Shown in pieces: positions 7,494 to 13,731 of a stretch of 20,182 nucleotides of DNA (position 1 is the first letter of the stretch; every line of letters begins with the position of its first letter). The notes beneath the pieces are model-generated. The model ran no database searches. It was not told the origin of the DNA and saw only the letters and a program-made list of their open reading frames with translations. This DNA comes from a virus, in IMG/VR virus record IMGVR_UViG_3300037258_000390, positions 1 to 20,182 of that record. One strand, written 5' to 3'. The position numbers and the translations under genes were made by a program.

Positions 7494-9218
7494 CTAGCGC
7501 CTCCTGAGTTGCTGTTCGATGATCCGCTGCTGCCGCGACCCGGATCGCACCCCGCTGCTTGGTGCTCGCTCAGGAACCCGGCCTTGCGGCGTGAGTATGA
7601 CACCTTCACCACTGTTTCCGAGGTACAGCTCCGCGAGCGCCTGCGACGCGGCGTCGACCTGGTCGTCGTGCGCGCCGAACGGGAACGCCTTCGCCTCGAA
7701 CACCAGTGCTTGCGGATCCCACGTGAGTTTCGGGTGCTCGAGCGCGACCTCGCTGGACGGTAGGTGCACGTTGCCGGCGCGGAGATACGGTGAAACGGCC
7801 TCCGCGCGGGCGACCTTGCCGGCGCCGGCGACCTTGACCGGCGTGAGGCCGGGGACGACCTTCTTCAGGCTTGCGAGGATCGCCGGCCCGTTCGCGGTGT
7901 CCTCGACGAGGATGGTCCGGGCCTCGGGGAACAGGCGGTGGCCGAGCTTGACGGCGTCCTGCGTTGCCGGAAAGTCGAGCCTGGCCCACACCGAGTAGAT
8001 GAGGAACGCTTCGGCCTGGCGCTTCGCCCACAGCTGACCGCACACGAAGTCGCTGGTGGCGGAGTCCTTGAAGCTCATATCCCACGACCAGACGAGCCGG
8101 TCGACGCCGGGGACCTTGAACGAGCCGTCTGGCTGCTCGGTCCACATCGCTGTCTGGTAGTAGCGCCACCAGCCCTTCAGCCACACGTTGCCCTCGTCGG
8201 GTGCCGGGTGGCCCTGGTACAGCGCCGACCACACGCGCAGCGCGGTCGCGGCCTTCGTCGCCTCCCACTCCTCGCGGGTGCGGCCTCGGGCGCTGGCCAT
8301 GAAGTCGCCGGGATTGCGGCCGAGCGGGTCGTCGTCGCGCTCGGCCTGCGCCGGCACGTTCAGCACGCGCCACCGGTCGATGTGGACGAGGCCGGCCTTC
8401 TCGTCCTCGTCCTGCTTCGCGATCAGCCGTCCGATCAGGTCAGCCTCATGCCAGCGGGTGCCGACGACGAGCACCGGCGCCCCGGGGGCAAGGCGCGGCC
8501 GGCCGACGCCCATCCACCACAGCCATCCCTGCGACGACTGCAGCTCGCTCGTGGCGGCGCGGTCGTCCTTGACCGGGTCGTCGATGAGGAGCATGTCGAC
8601 GGGTCGGCCGGTGAGGCCGCCGCCGATGCCGATCGCGTAGAGCTCGCCGCCGTTCGTGAGGCGCCACCGGCTCACGGCCTTCTGGTCCCTTGCCAGGCGC
8701 AGGCCGAGGTCGGTGTTGCCGGCCGTGCCGTCGAACAGCTCGATGTCGCCGCGGGACTGGTAGCTGATCCGGCTGGCGTTCACGCCGTCGAAGCTCACCA
8801 TCACGACCCGGAGCATCGGGAACTGCCTGAGCAGCCACAGCACCCCGTACCGGCTCACGCTCGTGGTCTTGCCTTCCTGCGGCGGCATCGACAGCAGCAG
8901 CCTCGCGTTGCCGGCCTCGGGGATCTCGCTCGCCGCTTGCTCGGTCGCCTGGTCGACGTCGACGCCAGCGTTGACCAGCGCCGCGAACCGGTCGCGGCGG
9001 GCGAACATGACCTTCAGCGCGTCGCGGACCAGGCCGAGCTCGCGATCGACCAAGTCCAGCGCCGGTGTCCTGACGAGCAGCGGATCCAACCGCTGGCCAA
9101 GCCGGGTGGGCGTCGGGTCGACCAATGGCACCGCGCGGCGGCGGAGCGTCGTGATCTCGTCGCTCAGCCTGGCGAGCTCCGCGAGCTCTTCCGGCGTTGT
9201 CTCAGCGACGACGGGCAA
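7494..9218 (-). CDS. terL: Terminase large subunit
   Basis: A 574-aa packaging motor and nuclease that pumps DNA into proheads and cuts concatemers. ATPase: Walker A MPPQEGKTT (~111-119, Lys117), Walker B VDMLLIDDP (~208-215), coupling motif VVGTRWHE (~251-258). RNase H-type nuclease: WSWDMSFKDS (Asp ~380), LVEDTANG (Glu/Asp ~439-440), and FGAHDDQVDA (Asp ~518-519), which supply the metal-binding acids. Length and motif order fit the family. The start is the only weak point: TTG at 9218 is the first start codon in the open frame, 31 bases after the terS stop, with no good ribosome site. It is followed at once by the fibre-like gene. Confidence 0.95.
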   Translation of the reverse strand: MPVVAETTPEELAELARLSDEITTLRRRAVPLVDPTPTRLGQRLDPLLVRTPALDLVDRELGLVRDALKVMFARRDRFAALVNAGVDVDQATEQAASEIPEAGNARLLLSMPPQEGKTTSVSRYGVLWLLRQFPMLRVVMVSFDGVNASRISYQSRGDIELFDGTAGNTDLGLRLARDQKAVSRWRLTNGGELYAIGIGGGLTGRPVDMLLIDDPVKDDRAATSELQSSQGWLWWMGVGRPRLAPGAPVLVVGTRWHEADLIGRLIAKQDEDEKAGLVHIDRWRVLNVPAQAERDDDPLGRNPGDFMASARGRTREEWEATKAATALRVWSALYQGHPAPDEGNVWLKGWWRYYQTAMWTEQPDGSFKVPGVDRLVWSWDMSFKDSATSDFVCGQLWAKRQAEAFLIYSVWARLDFPATQDAVKLGHRLFPEARTILVEDTANGPAILASLKKVVPGLTPVKVAGAGKVARAEAVSPYLRAGNVHLPSSEVALEHPKLTWDPQALVFEAKAFPFGAHDDQVDAASQALAELYLGNSGEGVILTPQGRVPERAPSSGVRSGSRQQRIIEQQLRRR

Positions 9219-9249
9219 CGCCGTCGACGATCTCGGTGCGCGCGATGGG

Positions 9250-9699
9250 TCAGTCCTCCTCGGGTTGGTCGCCGGCCTCGATGACGGCCGTGAGCTCCGC
9301 GAGCTCGGCCTCCATCTCCGACCGAAGCTCTTCGAACGCGTCGCGGCTGATCACGTCCACGATCTTGCGCTGCGGCGCGTCCAAGCCGAGCAGCCGGGCG
9401 CGGCGCTCCATGATCTTCAAGCAGTTGCGCTGCGCCTCAAGCTGCCGGTCACCGGGTTGCAGCGCGACGATCAGCGCCGCCCGGTACAGCTGGTCGAGAC
9501 TCTCAAGCTCGACACGCCGGAGCTCGGCCGCGGGCTCCTGCAGCGTGCGCCTGAGGGCGCGCTGGACGGCCTTGTACGCGCCGGAGGCGTCCGCGTAGCC
9601 GATCTCTTCGGCTATCGCGGCGAACGGCATGCGGCCGATGCGGAGTTCGAGGGCGCGCTTCTCGCGGGCGAAGTCCTCGGGCTGTGTCAGCTTCGCCAT
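9250..9699 (-). CDS. terS: Terminase small subunit
   Basis: 149 aa immediately upstream of terL. TerS binds the packaging site and loads TerL. The ATG at 9699 has AGGA 6 bases upstream. An N-terminal helix-turn-helix is visible at ~22-50 (MPFAAIAEEIGYADASGAYK: Ala-rich recognition-type helix). A helical oligomerisation region follows (VELESLDQLYRAALIVAL), and the C-terminus is acidic (GDQPEED), as in TerS tails that contact TerL. Position next to terL makes the call firm; sequence alone would be moderate. Confidence 0.88.
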   Translation of the reverse strand: MAKLTQPEDFAREKRALELRIGRMPFAAIAEEIGYADASGAYKAVQRALRRTLQEPAAELRRVELESLDQLYRAALIVALQPGDRQLEAQRNCLKIMERRARLLGLDAPQRKIVDVISRDAFEELRSEMEAELAELTAVIEAGDQPEED

Positions 9700-9734
9700 T
9701 GCCGTTCCTGGTTGCCGGGGCCGTGTCTCACGGG

Positions 9735-10196
9735 CTAGTGGTCGACGACGCGCCCATCGGGCCGCGTGCGCCGCTGCTCATCAGTGATCGCCTGAACCAC
9801 CACGTAGGGGTTCTCGCCCGGCCCGTGATGCGGCGGGAACGGCTGTTCGCCGTCGATGCGAAGGAACTCCATCGCCTCATGGGTCTCGACGTCGATGAGC
9901 CGATCGAGTAACCAGCGCGCCCAGGCAGCGCGCGTGTAGGTCGCGGCCGGCACGATGAAGAAGTGGACGACGCCGTAGTGGGCGCCGGCGTCGACGTCGT
10001 TGGTGTTGTGAATCCCGCGCGCCCAAACCTCGAGCGTCGCGCCATGGCCGACCAGCTCGCCGTCCACGTAGTCGCGGTCCCGGTCGTGCGTTAGTGAGAG
10101 GCGCCAGCCGGGGCGGTAGGTCGCCTTCTCGATCAGGTCCTCAAGCTCGAAAGGCCACGGTGCGGTCTGCGTCAGCGGTTCGTGTTCAGGGGTCAT
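9735..10196 (-). CDS. Conserved actinophage protein of unknown function (153 aa)
   Basis: This matches a family I recognise from actinophages: a GWRLSLTHD opening, a TLEVWARGIHNTND strand, the VHFFIVPAATYTRAAWARWLLDRL segment, then DVETHEAMEFLRIDGEQPF with PHHGPGENPYVV near the end. No biochemical role is known to me. The ATG at 10196 has no Shine-Dalgarno, but a TAGCAT box lies 6 bases upstream on the minus strand, so the transcript may be leaderless. It is the first gene after a terminator-like hairpin and the head of the terS-terL run. Confidence 0.85.
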   Translation of the reverse strand: MTPEHEPLTQTAPWPFELEDLIEKATYRPGWRLSLTHDRDRDYVDGELVGHGATLEVWARGIHNTNDVDAGAHYGVVHFFIVPAATYTRAAWARWLLDRLIDVETHEAMEFLRIDGEQPFPPHHGPGENPYVVVQAITDEQRRTRPDGRVVDH

Positions 10197-10208
10197 GCGC
10201 GGATGCTA
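10197..10208 (-). promoter_or_regulatory. Likely leaderless promoter (-10 box) of packaging operon
   Basis: On the minus strand TAGCAT (10208-10203) fits the actinobacterial TANNNT -10 element and lies 6 bases before ATG 10196, so transcription would begin at or within a base or two of the start codon. The gene lacks a ribosome site, consistent with leaderless translation. No convincing -35 hexamer is seen. The element lies just past the 10236-10267 hairpin, which would isolate it from upstream transcription. Confidence 0.5.
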
Positions 10209-10235
10209 GCGCGCGGGGAGCCATGAAACGAAGAG

Positions 10236-10267
10236 GGCGCCGGGCCGCCCGTAATCGGCCCGGCGCC
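10236..10267 (-). terminator. Terminator-like hairpin, 12-bp perfect GC stem
   Basis: GGCGCCGGGCCG at 10236-10247 pairs perfectly with 10256-10267 around an 8-base loop. On the minus strand it is followed by CTCTTCGTTTC, a T-enriched stretch, so it best serves as a terminator for the leftward small-gene cluster ending at 10284. It separates that cluster from the packaging genes. The weak T-tract means an attenuator or processing hairpin is possible. Confidence 0.7.
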
Positions 10268-10283
10268 TCTCGCGCCCCAGATC

Positions 10284-10556
10284 CTACAAGCCGGCCTGGA
10301 CCGTGACGGCCTCCGCGCGGCGCTTCTTTCTCGCGTTTTGCGCCCTGTCGTAGCAGCGGCGCGAGCAATACAGCGGCGGCCGGCCGCGCGCGATCCGCCG
10401 GTAGAAGGTGTCGCCGCACTGCAGACAGCGCCGGCGCTCCCCGACCTTCTCGTCCGCCGGCGGCTCGTACACGACGTCGCGGCCGCACTTCAAGCAGCGG
10501 TCCTCGCCGCGAATCGGCATCGCCGGATCGCAACGGCAAGGGTTGTGCGCCGCCAC
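10284..10556 (-). CDS. Multi-Cys zinc-finger protein (90 aa)
   Basis: Three or more Cys pairs: CRCDP near the N-terminus, RCLKCGRD (~20-27), RCLQCGDTF (~43-51) and LYCSRRCYDRAQNARKKRR (~62-80), the last resembling FCS/endonuclease-VII-type zinc knuckles. The basic tail suggests nucleic-acid binding. No His-rich HNH catalytic core is present, so a nuclease call is not justified. The GTG start at 10556 is 21 bases after the previous stop with only a weak ribosome site, so the start is uncertain. Just upstream of the packaging genes, phages often carry HNH or zinc proteins, which this may parallel. Confidence 0.75.
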   Translation of the reverse strand: MAAHNPCRCDPAMPIRGEDRCLKCGRDVVYEPPADEKVGERRRCLQCGDTFYRRIARGRPPLYCSRRCYDRAQNARKKRRAEAVTVQAGL

Positions 10557-10577
10557 GATCCGGCCCTACCGGAGAAC

Positions 10578-10883
10578 CTAGACCTCGAGCCGCTCGAGGA
10601 TGCGGTTGACCTCGTCGATCAGGCTCAGCGTCTGCAGCGTGGCGTTGTCGAGGTGGTCGCGGACGCGGTGCTCGCTCGGCGCCGTCGCGCTCTTGACCAT
10701 GTCGAGCGGCGGCAGCGGGCGCAGCACCGGGTCGAGGCGGCCGCGGAGCGCGTCGATCCCCTCGCCCAGCTTGTGCAGCGTCTCCGAGAGCAGGGATGCT
10801 GCGTCGCGGATCGTCGGCAGCGGCTGATCGTCGCCGCGCAAGCCGGGCGCCACGCCCTGGCGCAGTACGTCGTGGGCTTCCAT
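10578..10883 (-). CDS. Small helical protein (101 aa), unknown function
   Basis: The ATG at 10883 has AGGAGG 6 bases upstream, an excellent ribosome site. The protein has two helical regions (LPTIRDAASLLSETLHKLGE and ATLQTLSLIDEVNRILERLE) joined by a Pro/Arg-rich loop (RLDPVLRPLPPLD). This suggests an oligomeric helical-bundle protein. No domain is recognised. It lies 20 bases after the 215-aa gene and is probably in the same transcript. Confidence 0.72.
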   Translation of the reverse strand: MEAHDVLRQGVAPGLRGDDQPLPTIRDAASLLSETLHKLGEGIDALRGRLDPVLRPLPPLDMVKSATAPSEHRVRDHLDNATLQTLSLIDEVNRILERLEV

Positions 10884-10903
10884 CTCAGGCCTCCTGTTCG
10901 GGG

Positions 10904-11551
10904 TTAGGGCCGGGAGGGTACGCCGCGCTCCTGACGCAACGCCATTGCGCTCCGCTCCTGGCGCTCGTCGCCACGCATCGCGCGCTGCCGGCGCTTCTCC
11001 GCTCCGCTCAACCCGCGCACCGTTGGATTGCCGACCGCCGTCGCGGCCTGCTCGATCTCCTGGTCGCGCAACGCCTGCGCGTTGAACTGCCTGGCCGAGC
11101 GGCGGGTCACGATGCCCTTGAACGCCCGCCGGGTCACCTGGTCCGCTGGCCGGTCGTCCGGCGCGCGCTTCAACCACACGACCTTGCCCTCACCGTCGAC
11201 GGTCGGGACCTCACGACGCATCCTCGCCATCACCGCCCGCGTCCCGCGCCGCCGCTCGCGACGGTTCGGCACCGGCGGCAGCGAGCTCAGCCGGACCTCC
11301 GCGTTCTTCTTGCCGGGCAGCCTGAGCACCAGACGGCCGCGGCGGTCCTCGCTGATCATCTCGTCCTGCTTGCGCCGCCGCGACCGCGACTCCCACGCCA
11401 CGGCCAGCCGGTCGAGGAGCTTCACGCGCGGGTCGGTCTTCTCTTGGTCCATCTGCACGAGCAGGCCGCGCCGGGTCCGCTCGAACCGGTCATCCGGCGC
11501 CGGCGCCTTCACGAGCCGAGACTCGTCGTCGCCGGGCTTCCACAGCTTCAT
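10904..11551 (-). CDS. Basic hypothetical protein (215 aa), first gene of leftward operon
   Basis: The ATG at 11551 has GAGGAGG 5 bases upstream; longer in-frame starts lie in the divergent promoter region and are not used. The protein is very Arg/Lys-rich with stretches such as ESRSRRRKQDE, PNRRERRRGTR and GAEKRRQRAMRGDERQ, and a beta-like RRGRLVLRLPGKKNAEVRL centre. No catalytic motif, Cys cluster or membrane segment is visible. Strong positive charge fits DNA or RNA binding, possibly in late regulation or packaging, but that is inference. Low-complexity Arg runs make composition-only similarity searches misleading. Confidence 0.72.
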   Translation of the reverse strand: MKLWKPGDDESRLVKAPAPDDRFERTRRGLLVQMDQEKTDPRVKLLDRLAVAWESRSRRRKQDEMISEDRRGRLVLRLPGKKNAEVRLSSLPPVPNRRERRRGTRAVMARMRREVPTVDGEGKVVWLKRAPDDRPADQVTRRAFKGIVTRRSARQFNAQALRDQEIEQAATAVGNPTVRGLSGAEKRRQRAMRGDERQERSAMALRQERGVPSRP

Positions 11552-11687
11552 CAGGTCCTCCTCGGTCGCGGGTGTGTGGCGATTGTTAAGCATCGCCCGG
11601 ACCCGTTGCTTCACGGCGGCGACCACGCTACATGTGTGGTGCGCCGCAGAACGGGCGCCCCGGAACCGCAACCGAAAGGAACCCACG
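11552..11687. promoter_or_regulatory. Divergent promoter region
   Basis: These 136 bases lie between head-to-head gene starts, so they must contain promoters for the leftward head/packaging side and the rightward early operon. Visible candidates are an AT-rich TTAACAAT patch on the minus strand (about 11586-11593) as a leftward -10, and TTGCTT at 11606-11611 as a rightward -35. No convincing rightward -10 matches it (CTACAT at 11628 is poor). TGTGTGG occurs twice (11573-11579, 11633-11639), possibly a factor-binding repeat or chance. The exact start sites cannot be fixed from sequence. Confidence 0.5.
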
Positions 11688-11879
11688 ATGACCGCAGACT
11701 CCAATCTCGCCGACGCTCAGCGCGCCAACCGCGAGCGCCGCGAAGCGCGAGAGATCGCGGTCTTGGAGACCGCCAACAAGATCATGGCCGAGACCGGATG
11801 CGACTTCTCGGCCGCGTTTGCCGAAGCGCAGAAGACCGCTGGACCGGGGACCATCCGTCCTTGGCGGGCCCAGTCATGA
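11688..11879 (+). CDS. Small helical protein (63 aa), first of rightward operon
   Basis: The ATG at 11688 has AAAGGA 6 bases before it. The protein is almost all helix: DAQRANRERREAREIAVLETANKIMAETGCDFSAAFAEAQKTAG. The segment AETGCDFSAAFAEAQK resembles the short helix-hairpin seen in phage proteins that describe a 'T..DF..A...' unit near mu gpT or capsid assembly factors, but the match is too short to assign. The stop overlaps the DUF3846 start (ATGA), giving coupling. Function unknown. Confidence 0.75.
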   Translation: MTADSNLADAQRANRERREAREIAVLETANKIMAETGCDFSAAFAEAQKTAGPGTIRPWRAQS

Positions 11880-12289
11880 AGGCGCTGGTCATCCCCGTCG
11901 AAGGCCCGCTCTACTGGATGGACCTCGGCGGCGACAACGACCTGCCGACGCTCCAAGCAGCCGTCGGCGGATTCATCGAAGCGGTCCGCTTGCCAGAGTT
12001 CGTCGACCCCGCCGGATGCGCCACCGGCTACATCAACGAGGAAGGCAAGCTCGTCGACGAGCCCGAGGTCAACTGGCGCGCCACAGACTTCATGGTGCCC
12101 GGCGTCGGCCTGCGCTGGGGCGACTTCATTGCCGGGCCCATGGTGCTCGTCGGCTTCGACCCTTCGACCGGCCTGCACGAACGGCTGCCAGAGAAGGTCG
12201 AGGCGCGCGCACGGCTCATCGAACGCGAAGCCGGGACCGTCGCCGAAGACGACCCGCGCCTCGGCGACCGCCAAGACGGTTTGCGATGA
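11876..12289 (+). CDS. DUF3846 family protein
   Basis: 137 aa from ATG 11876. The layout matches DUF3846: a KALVIPVEGPLYWMDL opening, LPTLQAAVGGFIEAVRLPEF, GYINEEGKLVDEPEVNWRAT and FIAGPMVLVGFD. DUF3846 proteins are small phage and plasmid accessory proteins of unknown function, often in early operons. Unlike a usual member, it carries an extra C-terminal part of about 30 residues. This ends in DDPRLGDRQDGLR, which is nearly identical to the tail of the protein at 12693-12968. The stop overlaps the ATG at 12286. Confidence 0.85.
   Translation: MKALVIPVEGPLYWMDLGGDNDLPTLQAAVGGFIEAVRLPEFVDPAGCATGYINEEGKLVDEPEVNWRATDFMVPGVGLRWGDFIAGPMVLVGFDPSTGLHERLPEKVEARARLIEREAGTVAEDDPRLGDRQDGLR
12248..12289 (+). 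repeat. C-terminal tail repeat, copy 1
   Basis: A 42-base segment encoding the last 13 residues plus stop of the DUF3846 protein. It matches 12927-12968 at 35 of 42 bases. Twelve of 13 encoded residues are identical (Gln versus Glu is the only change), and five of the seven base differences are silent. Confidence 0.85.
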
Positions 12290-12490
12290 CCAACGCCGCC
12301 GACCCTCGCGGCCCACTGCGCAACCGTCCGCACGGTCGAGTCGACCCCCGAGGCACACCATGTCACGTTCGAGGAGTGCACGCACTCCTCGCGGCTGACC
12401 CGGCCCCCAACTTCGCCGCAACCGAAGGCCGGGGAGCGCTTGAGGTGCTTCGCCTGCGGACCGAGAACTTCCAACGAAAGGACCCCATGA
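12286..12490 (+). pseudogene. Frameshifted small Cys-pair protein gene
   Basis: ATG 12286 overlaps the DUF3846 stop (ATGA), and the first ~13 codons read MTNAADPRGPLRN. From about 12325 on, the protein-like reading lies one base ahead: EAHHVTFEECTHSSRL then AGERLRCFACGPRTS, stopping at TGA 12488-12490. That stop overlaps the next gene's ATG 12487, as real genes here do. The pattern His-x-Val-x-Phe-Glu-x-Cys ... Arg-Cys-Phe-x-Cys-Gly resembles small zinc-type actinophage proteins. The Cys-containing frame has no ATG, GTG or TTG after the 12289 stop. A one-base indel (real or sequencing error), +1 frameshifting, or a non-standard start are alternatives. The frame from 12286 itself stays open to 12696, but its middle reads unlike a protein. 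Confidence 0.55.
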
Positions 12491-12696
12491 TGGGACGACG
12501 CAAGAAGGAGCCGACGTTCATCGAACGCCTCGGCTACGACCTCACCGACCACTCGCGGCAGCTAGCCGAGCGCCGCCGCGAGATCGCGATCCAGCAGCAC
12601 GTGCTGCACCGCGAGGACCTGGCGCTCACACGGGAGCAGACCGCGACCGCGCGCGCCCGGCAGAAACTCGGCCTCGACAGGGGCGATGGGCGATGA
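12487..12696 (+). CDS. Small charged coiled-coil-like protein (69 aa)
   Basis: ATG 12487 overlaps the upstream stop; a second ATG at 12490 is better spaced from AAAGGA (12477-12482) and may be the true start. The protein is helical and highly charged: MGRRKKEPTFIERLGYDLTD, then HSRQLAERRREIAIQQHVLH and REDLALTREQTATARARQK, suggesting a coiled coil. The end LGLDRGDGR is loosely like the tail shared by two neighbours. Function unknown. ATGA coupling to the next gene. Confidence 0.7.
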   Translation: MMGRRKKEPTFIERLGYDLTDHSRQLAERRREIAIQQHVLHREDLALTREQTATARARQKLGLDRGDGR

Positions 12697-12968
12697 GCCG
12701 CGAGGCCACCCATCACGTGCGCCTGCTCGGCGCCGGCGCAGTACTCGGGCCACACGCCGGAATCTACGCCGCGCAGAAGGACGCGCTCGAGGCCGCGCGC
12801 CAGGCGATGCGCGAGTCTGGCATGTGGCCCGGCGAGGAAGTGCTCCGCCATGTCATCGACTCCTACCTCCAGACCATGGTCGAACACGAGAAGGCGCACG
12901 ACCCGGTCGAGCTCGCATTAGCTCATGACGACCCGCGGCTGGGCGACCGGGAGGACGGGCTGCGATGA
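12693..12968 (+). CDS. Small helical protein (91 aa) with shared C-terminal tail
   Basis: ATG 12693 overlaps the previous stop. The protein has an N-terminal HHVRLLGAGAVLGPHAG segment, then amphipathic helices (DALEAARQAMRESGMWPG, EEVLRHVIDSYLQTMVEHEK). It ends in DDPRLGDREDGLR, matching the DUF3846 protein's tail at 12 of 13 residues, although the rest of the two proteins is unrelated. No known domain. The stop overlaps the next start (ATGA). Confidence 0.75.
   Translation: MSREATHHVRLLGAGAVLGPHAGIYAAQKDALEAARQAMRESGMWPGEEVLRHVIDSYLQTMVEHEKAHDPVELALAHDDPRLGDREDGLR
12927..12968 (+). repeat. C-terminal tail repeat, copy 2
   Basis: This is the partner of the 12248-12289 segment, at the very end of the 91-aa gene. 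Both copies finish in CGATGA, which also supplies the next gene's ATG, so the repeat carries the coupled stop/start junction as well as the peptide. Confidence 0.85.
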
Positions 12969-13267
12969 CCCAGCGCTACACCTACGCGCGGCGAGCAGAC
13001 GGCCTGTTCAACCTGCTCCGCGACGGCCAGGTCATCGGCAAGGCCGAGACCAAGCTCGCCGCGCGCCGCTACGTCGACGACAAGAACGGGCCGCAACAGA
13101 CCGACGTCGCGAGCTGGGGCTGGGCGCTCGCGATCATCATGCCGATCATCGGGTTCGTCCTCGGCGCGATCGTCACCGCGACGCGCCGCGACCAGGCCGG
13201 CCAAGGCGTCGCCATCATGATCCTCTCGGTCGTGATGACGATCGTCTGGGCCGCGGTACTTCGATGA
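12965..13267 (+). CDS. Small two-helix membrane protein (100 aa)
   Basis: ATG 12965 by ATGA overlap. The N-terminal half is soluble and slightly basic (RYTYARRADGLFNLLRDGQVIGKAETKLAARRYVDD), resembling a small beta/alpha cap. Two hydrophobic helices follow: SWGWALAIIMPIIGFVLGAI (~50-70) and VAIMILSVVMTIVWAAVL (~82-99). No signal peptide or holin-like charge pattern is clear, and its early-operon position argues against lysis. Many phages encode small inner-membrane proteins that affect superinfection or host physiology; a role here is inference. Confidence 0.78.
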   Translation: MTQRYTYARRADGLFNLLRDGQVIGKAETKLAARRYVDDKNGPQQTDVASWGWALAIIMPIIGFVLGAIVTATRRDQAGQGVAIMILSVVMTIVWAAVLR

Positions 13268-13731
13268 GCCTGGCGATCCGCGACCTCAGCGTCGACGTCG
13301 CGCTCGTGCATGCGCGCGACGGCCGGCTCGCCACGATCAGAAGCATGCACCGCAAGGACCGGTCGGCCAGCCTTCGCATCGAAGGCATCGGCCAGACCGA
13401 GGTCCCCTTCACCGAGCTTCGCCGCAACTGGCGGCTCGCCACCACTCACCAGGAGGAACCTGTCATGCCCGCAGTCAAGACCCCCGCCACGCCGAAGACC
13501 CCCGCGAAGGCTAAGGCCACATCGAAGGCCCCGTCGTTTCGCAGCGAGGCCGTCGCCGTCCTCAAGGCCACCGGCGAGCCGATGCACGTCAACGAGCTCT
13601 ACTCCGCGATCCTCAAGCGCGGCAAGCTCAAGCCCGGAGGACTGACGCCGCAGGCCACCCTCAACGCCGTGCTGATCCGCAGCAGCGAGTTCGAGCGGAC
13701 CGCGCCGGGGACCTGGAAGCTCGCCGCCTAA
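13264..13731 (+). CDS. HARE-HTH domain protein (155 aa, with internal second start)
   Basis: ATG 13264 overlaps the previous stop. Residues 1-65 are a beta-rich region (DVALVHARDGRLATIRSM, SLRIEGIGQTEVPFTELRR). Residues 68-90 are a Pro/Lys/Ala linker. Residues ~90-155 match the HARE-HTH (HB1/ASXL-type) winged helix: SEAVAVLKATGEPMHVNEL, YSAILKRGKLKPGGLTPQATL, PGTWKLA. HARE-HTH domains link to DNA modification and restriction factors. An AGGAGG (13451-13456) sits 8 bases before in-frame ATG 13465, so an 88-aa form with only the linker and HTH is likely made too. It may be a former two-gene pair whose intervening stop was lost. It ends tail-to-tail with the methyltransferase, 4 bases overlapping. 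Confidence 0.8.
   Translation: MSLAIRDLSVDVALVHARDGRLATIRSMHRKDRSASLRIEGIGQTEVPFTELRRNWRLATTHQEEPVMPAVKTPATPKTPAKAKATSKAPSFRSEAVAVLKATGEPMHVNELYSAILKRGKLKPGGLTPQATLNAVLIRSSEFERTAPGTWKLAA
13451..13467 (+). promoter_or_regulatory. Internal ribosome binding site and start (HARE-HTH short form)
   Basis: AGGAGG at 13451-13456, an 8-base spacer, then ATG 13465 in frame with the long protein. It is one of the best ribosome sites in the window and lies in codons that would otherwise encode an unremarkable linker. The short form is 88 aa and contains the whole HTH domain. Confidence 0.65.

Noticed and set aside
10284-10556. HNH endonuclease call for the multi-Cys protein near terminase
   Set aside because: Phages often have an HNH nuclease here and the Cys pairs are suggestive, but the His-Asn-His catalytic core is absent.
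12286-12696. One 136-aa gene continuing from ATG 12286 through 12696
   Set aside because: The frame is open, but the middle (about 12325-12480) loses G/C third-position bias and reads unlike a protein. The other frame there gives a Cys-pair family-like sequence with a coupled stop.
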